Of a DNA stretch of 64,000 nucleotides, positions 25,914 through 34,380 are shown one piece after another. The DNA is from Mycolicibacterium sp. 018/SC-01/001 (lineage in GTDB: Bacteria > Actinomycetota > Actinomycetes > Mycobacteriales > Mycobacteriaceae), in assembly GCF_007096635.1 (NCBI RefSeq), contig NZ_VKAA01000004.1, forward strand, positions 248,001 through 312,000, written 5' to 3'. Numbering within the stretch: position 1 is the first letter of the stretch; each line of letters starts with the position of its first letter. The position numbers and the translations under genes were made by a program. The notes under the pieces were generated by a model that saw nothing but the letters and a program-made list of their open reading frames with translations, did no database searches and was not told the DNA's origin.

Positions 25914-27550
25914 AGGGCGGCCTTGATCGACGCATGCAGCGCACGCAGCGACGACCGGTCGGCCTTGACCTCGAACACCCGGATGCCGTCGTGGGGTTCG
26001 TCGAGAGCAGCGGCGAGATCGGCCGCCTCGATCTGCCGGTTCTCGACGTGATAGGCGCGGCACAGCGCGCCCACATCGACGTCGTGTGGCGTGCCGAAGA
26101 TGCGGGAGGACACGTCGGCGAAGCGCGGATCCCCTTGCTCGAGCACCTCGAAGATGCCGCCGCCGTTGTCATTCGACACCACGATGGTCAACCCGCTCGG
26201 GATGGGCTCGGTCGGCCCGACGAGCAGACCCGAGCTGTCGTGCACGAACGTGAGATCACCGATCAGGGCGATGGTGCGGCCCCCGGTGGCGTGTTCGTGG
26301 GCCAGCGCCGCGCCGATGGCGGTCGATACCGTGCCGTCGATACCGGCGACACCGCGATTGGAGCGGACCGTGACGTCGGGGGTGTTGAAACCGACCAATG
26401 CGATGTCGCGCACCGGATTACTCGCGCCGAGGACCAGCTGATCGCCGGGCCGGACCGCGTCGGCGACCGCTGCGGCGACGTGCAGCCCGGTGGTCAGCGA
26501 GTGCGCCTCGAGCTGTACGCGCACCGCCTTACACGCCTGAGCGTGAGCCTGCGCGCACCGGTCGAGCCAATCCTGCGCCGGTGCGCCCGAGGGGATCGCG
26601 CGGGTGCCTGTCGCCTGCGAGTTGCCCGACACGTCGGGCCATCGGGGCCCGGTGGTCAACGCGTACACCGGAATCGACGGATCCGCGAGCAACGCCGACA
26701 CCGGCCGGTGCAGCGTCGGACGACCCAGCATGATGACCTGCTTCGGCCGAATCAGGTTCAGCGCCAACGGATGTAGCGGGGTGGCGGCATGGGGGGCCGT
26801 CGGCTCGGCGACGGTGGGCAGATGGGCGAGGTTGGGGTGCACGCCGGCACCGTGGCCGGCGATGACGACGGTGTCGGGCGTGACGTCGATGTCGAGCGTC
26901 TGATCGAACGTCACCGGCGGTGTGATCGTCCACGGCCTGCCCTCCGGGCGGCCCTCGGGGGCATAGGGCGCTCCGGGCTCCTCGACCGCCGGGACCAGCG
27001 GTTCCCGCAACGGGATGTCGAACTGCACGGGCCCGGCGTTGGCCGACCGCGATCCCGTCGCGGCCACCAGCACCCGGCACGTCGCCGACCGCCACTGCGC
27101 GTTGAACGCGGCCATCTTCTCGGGCGCATCCTCCGCCAGGCCGAGGCTGATGTTGGCCCGCACCTGGGTGCCGAAGTAGCCGAGCTGCTCGAACGTCTGG
27201 TTGGCGCCGGTGCCGAGCAATTCGTAGGGCCGGTTGGCGCTCAGCACGATCAGCGGCACGCGGGCGTAGTTGGCCTCCACCACGGCCGGCCCGAGGTTGG
27301 CCACCGCGGTGCCCGACGTCATCGCCACGCACACCGGGGCACCCTGCGCGACGGCCAGGCCGATGGCCAGGAAGCCGGCAGTGCGCTCGTCGATGCGCAC
27401 GTGCAGGCGGAGGCGGCCGTCACGGTCGGCGTCGTGCAGGGCGAACGCGAGCGGGGCATTGCGCGAGCCGGGGCACAGCACGACGTCGCGGACGCCGCCG
27501 CGGATCAGCTCGTCGACGACCACCCGAGCCTGCGCGGTCGAGGGGTTCAC
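25910..27550 (-). CDS. menD: SEPHCHC synthase, menaquinone pathway
   Basis: 546-residue thiamine diphosphate enzyme that joins 2-oxoglutarate to isochorismate. The N terminus [20 protein letters not shown] fits mycobacterial MenD exactly and decides the start at GTG 27550 (GTG 27553 is one codon upstream). The ThDP glutamate is in [17 protein letters not shown], and the ThDP/Mg motif is [13 protein letters not shown] with [12 protein letters not shown]. Ends [17 protein letters not shown]. Follows the bpoC-type gene with no gap and is coupled to the DUF3592 gene. Equivalent to Rv0555. Confidence 0.97.
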   Translation of the reverse strand: MNPSTAQARVVVDELIRGGVRDVVLCPGSRNAPLAFALHDADRDGRLRLHVRIDERTAGFLAIGLAVAQGAPVCVAMTSGTAVANLGPAVVEANYARVPLIVLSANRPYELLGTGANQTFEQLGYFGTQVRANISLGLAEDAPEKMAAFNAQWRSATCRVLVAATGSRSANAGPVQFDIPLREPLVPAVEEPGAPYAPEGRPEGRPWTITPPVTFDQTLDIDVTPDTVVIAGHGAGVHPNLAHLPTVAEPTAPHAATPLHPLALNLIRPKQVIMLGRPTLHRPVSALLADPSIPVYALTTGPRWPDVSGNSQATGTRAIPSGAPAQDWLDRCAQAHAQACKAVRVQLEAHSLTTGLHVAAAVADAVRPGDQLVLGASNPVRDIALVGFNTPDVTVRSNRGVAGIDGTVSTAIGAALAHEHATGGRTIALIGDLTFVHDSSGLLVGPTEPIPSGLTIVVSNDNGGGIFEVLEQGDPRFADVSSRIFGTPHDVDVGALCRAYHVENRQIEAADLAAALDEPHDGIRVFEVKADRSSLRALHASIKAAL

Positions 27551-27552
27551 CA

Positions 27553-28335
27553 CTACAGGGTATCGGCGAAGAAATTGAGGATCGCGGTGTTGACCACCTG
27601 CGGCTTCTCGATGAAGCCGAGGTGCCCGGTGCCCGGGATCTCCAGGAATGTGGCGTTCGGCATCGCGTTGGCCACCTCGCGGCCGAGGTAGGCGGGCAGC
27701 ACGACGTCGTCGGCGAAGCCGATCACCAGCGTGGGCGTCTGCACGTTCTGGTAGGCGGCCAGGCGGCTGCTCTGCGGCGCGATCGACAGCTGTGTGCGCA
27801 TCCCCGGGGTCGGCTTCTGCGGCCACATCGTGAACATGTCGATCCAGTCCCTGATCGCGTTGTCGTCGTTCAGCGTCTTCGGTGAAAAGCTCTCCAGCAG
27901 GCGCACTTTCGCTTCGAACTCGACCGGCAGCTCGATACCCGAAGCCGCCAGCGCCTCTTCGCCGCGCCAGAAGAAGTCTCGCGCGCGATCGTGGCGGCCG
28001 CGGGTGGCCATCAGCACCGCCGAGCGCACCAGATCGGGGCGGGCGACCATCAGCTCCTGGGCGATGTAGGAACCCATCGACAGCGCGACGATGCGCACCG
28101 GGGCCAGGCCCAGCTTCTCGATGATGTCGACGACGTCGCCGACCATCGTCTCGGTGGTGAAGCCGTCGGCGTTCTCGGTCGCACCCACGCCGCGGTTGTC
28201 GAACGTCACACATCGGTAGCCCGCGCGGGTGAACACCGGCACCTGGTGCAGATGCCAGGTGCGACCGGCGCCCCCGCGGCCGGCGATGAAGAGCACCGGG
28301 TCGCCGGTACCGCGATCGTCGTAGGCCAAATTCAC
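27553..28335 (-). CDS. bpoC: Alpha/beta hydrolase of the BpoC type (possible MenH function)
   Basis: 260 residues. Catalytic triad: Ser in LSMGSY (about residue 93), Asp in [11 protein letters not shown] and His in GTGHLGF near the end. Annotated in mycobacteria as a non-haem bromoperoxidase homologue (Rv0554), but the location immediately upstream of menD on the same mRNA suggests the MenH step (loss of pyruvate from SEPHCHC). That assignment is inference. GTG start at 28335. A palindromic repeat lies 20 nt upstream, between it and the divergent DUF559 gene. Confidence 0.88.
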   Translation of the reverse strand: MNLAYDDRGTGDPVLFIAGRGGAGRTWHLHQVPVFTRAGYRCVTFDNRGVGATENADGFTTETMVGDVVDIIEKLGLAPVRIVALSMGSYIAQELMVARPDLVRSAVLMATRGRHDRARDFFWRGEEALAASGIELPVEFEAKVRLLESFSPKTLNDDNAIRDWIDMFTMWPQKPTPGMRTQLSIAPQSSRLAAYQNVQTPTLVIGFADDVVLPAYLGREVANAMPNATFLEIPGTGHLGFIEKPQVVNTAILNFFADTL

Positions 28336-28355
28336 CCCGACGACGCTACTGGACT

Positions 28356-28408
28356 GCGATTTCGGCGTGCTTATCGACGGTCAGCGACGACGAACACGCC
28401 GAAATCGC
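28356..28408. repeat. 53-bp palindromic repeat family 1, copy A
   Basis: Perfect 14-bp arms GCGATTTCGGCGTG (28356-28369) and CACGCCGAAATCGC (28395-28408) with a 25-nt loop containing CAGCGACGACG. Located in the spacer between bpoC and the divergent DUF559 gene. Confidence 0.85.
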
Positions 28409-28450
28409 TGGGGACGGAACCGCGTGGGCGTCTGGTGCGTCCGTTCATGC

Positions 28451-29308
28451 ATGCTCGATGACTATTTCCGACGTCACGATGGCGTCATCACGCTCGCTCA
28501 AGCCCAGACCGCCGGACTGAGCCACGCCGCTGTGCAGCGGCGAGTCACCTCGGGCCGTTGGGTGCGGCGGGCTCGCGGCGTGTACTCGGTGAACGACCAG
28601 CCGTTCACTGATGCCGCCCGCATCCGCGCCGCGGTGTGGGGCTACGGGCCCGAGGCTGCCGGCAGCGGACTGACAGCCGCGTGGTGGCACGGCTTGACCA
28701 AGTTCGCCCCGGAAATGGTCGAGATCACGGTTCCGCGCAACAGCAATGGTCGACAGCACCCCGGCTGCGTGCCTCGACGAAGGGACCTTCCGAGCCGGGA
28801 TGTATCCGAGGTCAAGGGCCTGCGCGTGACAAGCCTGGCGCTCACCGTGGTCGAGGCTGCGGCACGGCGCGGCGGCGGCGCGAGGCTGCTCGACACAGCC
28901 CTGCAGACGACGGTTGACCTGCCGCCGTTGTGGCAAGCTCACCTGCGCCACAAGGGCCGCTACGGTTCGCCACGCTCACGACGACTGCTCCAGGCAGCCG
29001 ACCACGGCGCCCGGTCCGCGGCCGAGCGGCTTCTGCTCAAGCTGCTGCGGGCCGCAGCAATCACGGGGTGGCGGGCGAACTATCCGGTCGGCGGCTATCG
29101 CGTCGACGTGGCGTTTCCCGCGGCGAAGGTCGCCATTGAGGTCGACGGGTTCGCATTCCACAGTGGCGCCGCGGAATTTCAGATCGACCGCACTCGCCAG
29201 AATGAGATTGTCCTGCTCAATTGGCAGATGCTCCGATTCACCTGGTTAGACCTCACGGAATACCCGGAGCGGGTGATCGCCGTCATCCGGTCGGCGATTT
29301 CGGCGTGA
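28451..29308 (+). CDS. AbiEi-like HTH plus DUF559 nuclease-like protein
   Basis: 285 residues. The N terminus (about residues 5-60) is the winged-helix domain of the AbiEi antitoxin type: GVITLAQAQTAGLSHAAVQR, WVRRARGVYSV. The C terminus (about 190-280) is a DUF559/Vsr-like PD-(D/E)XK fold: YRVDVAFPAAKVAIEVDGFA with Asp and Glu at metal-site positions, then RTRQNEIVLLNWQMLRFTW. It is a recurrent mycobacterial accessory gene type with no proven function. No AbiEii partner is present. ATG 28451 chosen (no clear ribosome binding site). Bracketed by repeat copies A and B; copy B supplies the last codons and the stop. Confidence 0.85.
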   Translation: MLDDYFRRHDGVITLAQAQTAGLSHAAVQRRVTSGRWVRRARGVYSVNDQPFTDAARIRAAVWGYGPEAAGSGLTAAWWHGLTKFAPEMVEITVPRNSNGRQHPGCVPRRRDLPSRDVSEVKGLRVTSLALTVVEAAARRGGGARLLDTALQTTVDLPPLWQAHLRHKGRYGSPRSRRLLQAADHGARSAAERLLLKLLRAAAITGWRANYPVGGYRVDVAFPAAKVAIEVDGFAFHSGAAEFQIDRTRQNEIVLLNWQMLRFTWLDLTEYPERVIAVIRSAISA

Positions 29309-30044
29309 TTGCCTTCGCTGAGCGACGACGAGCACGCCGAAATCGCACGCGCTGCAGGGCCGCGTCCCACATGAGCCCGCCCGCCGCCGCGAGCGACGCG
29401 GGTTTGGCCAGGTCGCGGCTCATCAGCGCGGTGGCGGCGGCCTTGGTCGACGCGGATGCCTTCGACATGTGCCCGGAGTCGAACGGCGGCTGCGGGTCGT
29501 ACTCCATCGACAGTTGGATCACCTTGGCCTTGGCCTCCCCGCCGATGCGGCCGGCCAGCCACAGGCCCAGGTCGATGCCCGCCGAGACCCCGGCACACGT
29601 GACGGTGCGCTCGTCGGCGGCCACGATCCGCTCGTCGCCGACAGGCGTGGCACCGAACGTCCGCAACACAGGCAGCGCCGCCCAGTGCGACGTCGCCCGC
29701 TTGCCGGTGAGCAGACCGGCCGCGGCCAGGATCACCGATCCCGAGCACACCGACGCCGTCCACGTCGACGTCTCGTGCGCCCGCCGCACCCACTCGAGCA
29801 CCTTCTTGTCGCGGGCGTGCTCGAGCGTGGTCATGCCGCCGGGGATCAGCACGATGTCCGGCGACGGGGTCTCGTCGAAGCTGTGGGTGGCGCCGACGAG
29901 CAGCACCTGGGAGTCCGCGGCGATCGGGCCCGGCTCGTGCCAGACGAAGCGGACCTCGGTGTCGGGCAGAAACCGCAGGCATTCGTAGGGTCCGATGAAA
30001 TCGAGTGCGGTGAACCCGGGGTACAGCACGATCGCGATCTGCAT
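29283..30044 (-). CDS. DJ-1/PfpI family protein
   Basis: 253 residues. The DJ-1/PfpI fold: start MQIAIVLYPGFTALDFIGPY, the nucleophile-elbow Cys in SVCSGSVILAAAGLL, and downstream SHWAALPVLRTFGATPV, as in isonitrile hydratase InhA-like and GlxA N-terminal domains. Enzymatic role uncertain. The reading frame continues through palindromic repeat copy B, so the last ~22 residues (basic, RVRFRRARRRSAKAI) are repeat-encoded and overlap the DUF559 gene 3' end by 26 nt. Probably co-transcribed with the upstream GlxA-type regulator (12-nt gap). Confidence 0.88.
   Translation of the reverse strand: MQIAIVLYPGFTALDFIGPYECLRFLPDTEVRFVWHEPGPIAADSQVLLVGATHSFDETPSPDIVLIPGGMTTLEHARDKKVLEWVRRAHETSTWTASVCSGSVILAAAGLLTGKRATSHWAALPVLRTFGATPVGDERIVAADERTVTCAGVSAGIDLGLWLAGRIGGEAKAKVIQLSMEYDPQPPFDSGHMSKASASTKAAATALMSRDLAKPASLAAAGGLMWDAALQRVRFRRARRRSAKAITPKSPTG
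29294..29346. repeat. 53-bp palindromic repeat family 1, copy B
   Basis: Arms GCGATTTCGGCGTG (29294-29307) and CACGCCGAAATCGC (29333-29346), perfect over 14 bp, with a 25-nt loop containing TTCGCTGAGCGACGACG. It overlaps the ends of two convergent genes: it encodes the DUF559 stop (TGA) and the C-terminal tail of the DJ-1-like protein. Confidence 0.9.
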
Positions 30045-30056
30045 CGCAAACTCCTT

Positions 30057-31019
30057 TCAGGCGAACGTCTTTCGATACTGGTCAGGGGACACGCCGAGGC
30101 GGCGGACGAAGTTGCGGCGCAACGTCTCCGCCGAGCCGAACCCGCAGCGCGCGGCGATCACCGTGACGGGATGGTCGGTCTCCTCGAGCTGGCGGCGGGC
30201 GGCTTCGACGCGGACCCGCTCGACATAGGCACCCGGCGCCTCGCCGACCTCCTCGGTGAACACCCGGGTGAAGTGCCGCGGGCTCATCGCCGCGCGACGG
30301 GCCAGCTCAGCGATGCTGTGCGCGTCCCCGGGCGCGGCCTCGATCGCCTCCTGCACGTCGCGGATCGGGGTGCGGCGGGCGCGAGGCATCCACACCGGGG
30401 CCGCGAACTGCGTCTGGCCGCCCGGCCGGCGCAGATACATCACGAGGTGGCGGGCCACCGTCTGCGCGGCGTCGGTGCCGAGATCGTCCTCGACCAGCGC
30501 CAGCGCGAGATCGATGCCCGCGGTCACGCCCGCGGCCGTCCACACCTGCTCCGAGCTGCGCACGAAGATCCGGTCCGGGTCGACGGTGATGGCCGGGAAC
30601 TCCGAGGCGAGTTGCGGGGCGAAGGCCCAGTGGGTGGTGGCCACGCAGCCGTCGAGCAGGCCCGCCTCGGCTGCCAGCACCGCGCCGGTGCACACGCTGA
30701 CGAGGCGACGGGCATGGGGCGCGACGGCGGCCACCCAGTCGATCAAGTCGGGGTCTTTGCGCGCGACCTCGGTGCCGGCGCCGCCGGGCAGCACGACGGT
30801 GTCGATCGGCGCGGTGGGACCGGGCAGCGGGTCGGCCACGAGCGTCAGGCCGGTGCCGGTGCTGACCGGCGCACCGCCTGCGGAGATGACGCTGACGGCG
30901 TAGCCCTCGACGGCGCGGCTGTCGGCGTAGAGCGAAGCGCCCGTGAACACGTCGAACGGTCCGACCACGTCCAGCGCCTGCACGCCCTCGAAGCCGAGGA
31001 TCAGGACCTGCCGCACCAT
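30057..31019 (-). CDS. GlxA-family AraC-type transcriptional regulator
   Basis: 320 residues. The N-terminal half (about 1-185) is a DJ-1/PfpI-like sensor domain (FEGVQALDVVGPFDVF; SVCTGAVLAAEAGLLDG). The C-terminal half (about 215-318) is the double HTH of AraC regulators: SIAELARRAAMSPRHFTRVF and VTVIAARCGFGSAETLRRNF. Such proteins activate genes for amine, quaternary ammonium or arginine catabolism. It precedes the DJ-1-like gene by 12 nt, which is its probable target or partner. ATG 31019. Confidence 0.92.
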   Translation of the reverse strand: MVRQVLILGFEGVQALDVVGPFDVFTGASLYADSRAVEGYAVSVISAGGAPVSTGTGLTLVADPLPGPTAPIDTVVLPGGAGTEVARKDPDLIDWVAAVAPHARRLVSVCTGAVLAAEAGLLDGCVATTHWAFAPQLASEFPAITVDPDRIFVRSSEQVWTAAGVTAGIDLALALVEDDLGTDAAQTVARHLVMYLRRPGGQTQFAAPVWMPRARRTPIRDVQEAIEAAPGDAHSIAELARRAAMSPRHFTRVFTEEVGEAPGAYVERVRVEAARRQLEETDHPVTVIAARCGFGSAETLRRNFVRRLGVSPDQYRKTFA

Positions 31020-31072
31020 GGACTCAGTCTGGGCGCGCCGTCCCATGGCGTCCAGGCCATGCATCCCACAGA

Positions 31073-32026
31073 TCAGGACACGAGCGGCCAGCACTCCCGG
31101 ATCCGGTCGATCCACCACTGTCGGCGCGGTGCCGGAGCCGCCAGCGCGCTCACCCGCGCCGGATCGGGGGTGACCGCGGCGGCAGGCAGGAACCCGTCGA
31201 CCGGCGGTGTGGGCTCGGCGACGTCCTCGACGAACAGGCTGCCCGTACCCAGCCCGCAGGCGTGCGGCAGCTCGGGCAGGCAGCCGGCCGCGACCAGACC
31301 CGCACCGATGCCGACAGCCGAGTCCAGGGCGCTCGACACCACGATCGGGATGTCGATCTGCGCGGCGATCGCCAGCATGGCCCGCAGGCCGCCCAGCGGC
31401 GCGACCTTCAGCACCGCGACGTCGGCAGCTCCGGCGCGCACCACGTGCAGCGGGTCCTCGGCCTTGCGGATGCTCTCGTCGGCGGCGACCGGTACGTCGA
31501 CGCGGCGGCGTACCTCGGCCAGCTCGGGGACCGTTGCGCACGGCTGCTCCAGATACTCCAGCGACCCGTCGGCCGTCAGTGCCGCCGCGGCGGCGACGGC
31601 ATCGTCAACGCTCCAGCCGCCGTTCGCGTCCACCCGCACGGTGGGCACGAGGGCGCGCACCGCGTTGACGCGGGCGACGTCGTCGGCCAGCGACTGGCCC
31701 GGTTCGGCGACCTTGACCTTGGCGGTGCGGGCGCCGGGGAAGCGGGCGAGGACCTCGTCGACCTGGGCGGCCGGCACGGCCGGGACGGTCGCGTTGATCG
31801 GAACACGGTCGCGTTGAGCCGGCGGCAGGTGGCGATACGCGGCCTCGATGCCCGCGGCCAGCCAGTACGCCGCCTCGGCCGGGCCGTACTCGACGAACGC
31901 GCCGAACTCACCCCAGCCCGCGGGCCCCTCGATCAGCGCGACCTCGCGGGTCGTGATGCCGCGAAACCGCACGCGCATCGGCAGGGCGACGACATGCACG
32001 CGGTCGAGGAGGTCGGTGAGATCCAT
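31073..32026 (-). CDS. menC: o-Succinylbenzoate synthase
   Basis: 317-residue enolase-superfamily enzyme, which dehydrates SHCHC to o-succinylbenzoate in menaquinone synthesis. Catalytic Lys in AKVKVAEPG, Mg ligands Asp in RVDANGGW, Glu in LEYLEQPC and Asp in VAADES, and the second catalytic Lys in VAVLKVAPLGG. ATG 32026. Equivalent to Rv0553 (326 residues). Precedes the GlxA regulator by 53 nt on the same strand; divergent from the SOUL gene. Confidence 0.95.
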   Translation of the reverse strand: MDLTDLLDRVHVVALPMRVRFRGITTREVALIEGPAGWGEFGAFVEYGPAEAAYWLAAGIEAAYRHLPPAQRDRVPINATVPAVPAAQVDEVLARFPGARTAKVKVAEPGQSLADDVARVNAVRALVPTVRVDANGGWSVDDAVAAAAALTADGSLEYLEQPCATVPELAEVRRRVDVPVAADESIRKAEDPLHVVRAGAADVAVLKVAPLGGLRAMLAIAAQIDIPIVVSSALDSAVGIGAGLVAAGCLPELPHACGLGTGSLFVEDVAEPTPPVDGFLPAAAVTPDPARVSALAAPAPRRQWWIDRIRECWPLVS

Positions 32027-32102
32027 CGCCGCCACCTTAGAACCCATCTACGGGCACGGCGGGAGCGAATAGAGCAGTGAGATTCCGGGAAGGAGCGTAG
32101 AC

Positions 32103-32726
32103 GTGAAACCACTGAAATTCGTCGGACAGCTCGCGGAGTCCGCACTGTCGATCGTCGGGGTGCGGACCGTCGAGGAACCCCACTACATCGCCCGGCCGCT
32201 GACCGATCGGGTGCAGATCCGTCAGTACGGCTCGCGGATCGCCGCCGAGACCACGGTGAGCGGTGAGAAGCAGAAGGCGCTCAACACCGGCTTCCGCCGG
32301 TTGGCCGGGTACATCTTCGGCGGCAACCACCGCGACACCGAGATCGCGATGACCGCGCCGGTGAGCCAGGCCGCCGGAAAGGGGGCCAACGAAGAGATCG
32401 CGATGACCGCGCCCGTCTCGCAGACCGGGAATGCTGACGAGGGGTGGACGGTCCGGTTCTTCATGCCGTCGAAGTGGTCTCTCGAGACGCTGCCCGAACC
32501 GGACGACGAGAACGTCCGGCTGGTCACAGTGCCGCCCCAGACCGTCGCGGTGCTGTCGTTCACCGGCGACCGCAGCGCGGCCGCCGTCGCCGCCCGTGGC
32601 GAGGAACTCCGAACGACGCTGCAGGACAACGGCATCGAACCGAAGAGCGAGCCGACCGCGTGGTTCTACGATCCGCCGTGGACGCTCCCGTTCCGGCGGC
32701 GCAACGAGGTCGTGATCGACATCTAG
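32103..32726 (+). CDS. SOUL haem-binding family protein
   Basis: 207 residues, SOUL/HBP fold: IRQYGSRIAAETTVSG, FRRLAGYIFGGN, the EIAMTAPVSQ signature and the C-terminal FYDPPWTLPFRRRNEVVIDI. The signature EIAMTAPVSQ occurs twice, 21 residues apart, where other members have a single copy of the first and a variant of the second. These proteins bind porphyrins or participate in haem turnover in eukaryotes; the bacterial role is unknown. GTG start with GGAAGGAG upstream. Its stop overlaps the convergent FadD gene by 4 nt. Confidence 0.9.
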   Translation: MKPLKFVGQLAESALSIVGVRTVEEPHYIARPLTDRVQIRQYGSRIAAETTVSGEKQKALNTGFRRLAGYIFGGNHRDTEIAMTAPVSQAAGKGANEEIAMTAPVSQTGNADEGWTVRFFMPSKWSLETLPEPDDENVRLVTVPPQTVAVLSFTGDRSAAAVAARGEELRTTLQDNGIEPKSEPTAWFYDPPWTLPFRRRNEVVIDI

Positions 32727-34285
32727 ACGGTCGCGCGGTCGCGGCCGTCCCAATGCGGTTTGCGCAGTTCCTTTTTCAGGACCTTGCCGGTGGGGTTGCG
32801 GGGTAGCTCTTCCACGATGTCGACGGTCTTGGGGCACTTGTAGGCGGCCAGCCGCTCGCGGGCGAACGCGATCAGGTCCTTCTCCGACACCTCACCGTCG
32901 GCCACGACGACCGCCTTGACGACCTCGCCCCATTTCTCGTCGGGGATGCCGATCACCGCGACGTCGACGACCGCATCGTGCTCGGCGAGTACGCGTTCGA
33001 CCTCGATCGAGTAGATGTTCTCGCCGCCGCTGATGATCATGTCCTTCAGGCGGTCCTCGACGAAGATGAAGCCGCCGTCGTCGACGCGGCCGATGTCGCC
33101 GGTGCGGAACCAGCGGTCCTCGGTGATCGACTCCGCGGTGGCCTCGGGCTTGTTGTGGTAGCCCTTCATCAATTGCGGTGTGCGGAACCACAATTCACCC
33201 TGTTCGCCGGCGGGCACGTCCTCGAGCGTGTCGGGGTCGACGACGCGGATCTCCGCATTGGGTAGCAAGGTGCCGGCGCTGGAGAGCCGCTCTTCCCGGC
33301 CCGGGTCGCGGTGGTCCTCCGGCAGCAGATGGCTGATCACGCCGCACACCTCGGTGAGCCCGTACGCCTGGATGAAGTCGGTGTTCGGCCACGCTTGCAG
33401 CGCCTGGCGCAGCAGCGGCAGCGGCATCGGCGACGCCCCGTACCCGTAGGTCTTCAGCGAGCTGAACAGCTTCACCGCGTCCTCGCCGGATTCGAGCACC
33501 TTGGCCAGCACGGCGGGGACGAGGAAGGTGCGGTTGGCGCCCTTGAAGATCGCGCCGGCCAGTGAGGCACCGTCGACCTCGCGGGTCATCACGCTGGGGA
33601 ACCCGTCGTGAATCGCGAACTGCGCGTAGGACGATCCGCCGACGTGGAACAACGGCATCGACACCATGTTCTTGTCACCCTCGTCGAAGGTGAACCCCTC
33701 GTGGGCGTTGATCGTGTGGGCGATGATGTTGGCCTGCGTGAGCTCGACACCCTTGGGCCTGCCGGTGGTGCCCGAGGAGTACATGATGATCGCGACGTCG
33801 TCGGATTCGACGTCGTCGGAGCGCTGCACCGGCGAGGACGCCTCCAGCATCTTCTCGTACTCGTCGTCGCCCTCGGGGGTCACGGCGATGACGTGTTCGA
33901 TGTTGGTGAGCTTGTCGCCGATCTTGTCGATCGCGTCCATGAACTCCTTGCCGGCGATCAGCACGGTCGCGTCGGAGTCGTTGAGCACGTAGTCGAGTTC
34001 GTCGGCGGCGAGGCGGAAGTTGATGATCGCGGTCGCCGCGCCGAGCGATGCGGCGGCGATCGTGGTCTCGATGCAGGCCGGGTGGTTCTTGTCGAGGAAC
34101 GCGACGACGCCGCCGCGGCTGACGCCACGCTCGGCCAGCGCCCCGGCGAGCCGGCGGATCCGATCGTCCCACTGCGCCCAGGTCCAGTTCCGGTCGAGAT
34201 AGTCCATCGCCTCCGCGTCGGGCTGGGTAGCGGCCCAGTGGGCGACGCGTTCGTCGAGGAATCGGGGTTCGGGCAGATCAGCCAT
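32723..34285 (-). CDS. Long-chain acyl-CoA synthetase (FadD family)
   Basis: 520-residue adenylate-forming enzyme. AMP-binding motif YSSGTTGRPKGVE (about residues 171-183), LFHVGG, YGLTEVCG, WFRTGDIGRVDDGG, RLKDMIISGGENIYS and the C-terminal catalytic lysine in PRNPTGKVLKKELR. It activates a fatty or aryl acid to its CoA ester. Divergent from fadD8 with a 95-bp spacer carrying a KstR-like site, which could affect both genes. ATG 34285. Substrate unknown. Confidence 0.93.
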   Translation of the reverse strand: MADLPEPRFLDERVAHWAATQPDAEAMDYLDRNWTWAQWDDRIRRLAGALAERGVSRGGVVAFLDKNHPACIETTIAAASLGAATAIINFRLAADELDYVLNDSDATVLIAGKEFMDAIDKIGDKLTNIEHVIAVTPEGDDEYEKMLEASSPVQRSDDVESDDVAIIMYSSGTTGRPKGVELTQANIIAHTINAHEGFTFDEGDKNMVSMPLFHVGGSSYAQFAIHDGFPSVMTREVDGASLAGAIFKGANRTFLVPAVLAKVLESGEDAVKLFSSLKTYGYGASPMPLPLLRQALQAWPNTDFIQAYGLTEVCGVISHLLPEDHRDPGREERLSSAGTLLPNAEIRVVDPDTLEDVPAGEQGELWFRTPQLMKGYHNKPEATAESITEDRWFRTGDIGRVDDGGFIFVEDRLKDMIISGGENIYSIEVERVLAEHDAVVDVAVIGIPDEKWGEVVKAVVVADGEVSEKDLIAFARERLAAYKCPKTVDIVEELPRNPTGKVLKKELRKPHWDGRDRATV

Positions 34286-34355
34286 GGCCAGCAGCGTGCC
34301 ACGCCGGCGCGCGTCGGGGTCCTCGTTTCGCCGGATCTCGACGCTTGGTCAGAAC

Positions 34356-34369
34356 TGGAACACGTTCTA
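34356..34369. promoter_or_regulatory. KstR-type operator
   Basis: TGGAACACGTTCTA fits the KstR consensus TnnAACnnGTTnnA at every fixed position. It overlaps the -10 box TAGTCT (34368-34373), which itself stands 7 nt before the fadD8 ATG. KstR represses cholesterol catabolism genes in mycobacteria. Binding here is predicted from the match alone. Confidence 0.7.
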
Positions 34370-34373
34370 GTCT
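34368..34373 (+). promoter_or_regulatory. -10 element of fadD8
   Basis: TAGTCT, 7 nt upstream of ATG 34381; probable leaderless start. A bound KstR would cover it. Confidence 0.5.
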
Positions 34374-34380
34374 GTAGTCC

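Noticed and set aside
25910..28213. Continuous menD frame extended upstream through the bpoC gene
   Set aside because: The N-terminal part is out of frame with a clear alpha/beta hydrolase; MenD begins at VNPSTAQAR, so the extension is not coding.
28451..29308. AbiE-type toxin-antitoxin pair
   Set aside because: The AbiEi-like domain is fused to a nuclease-like domain and there is no adjacent AbiEii nucleotidyltransferase.
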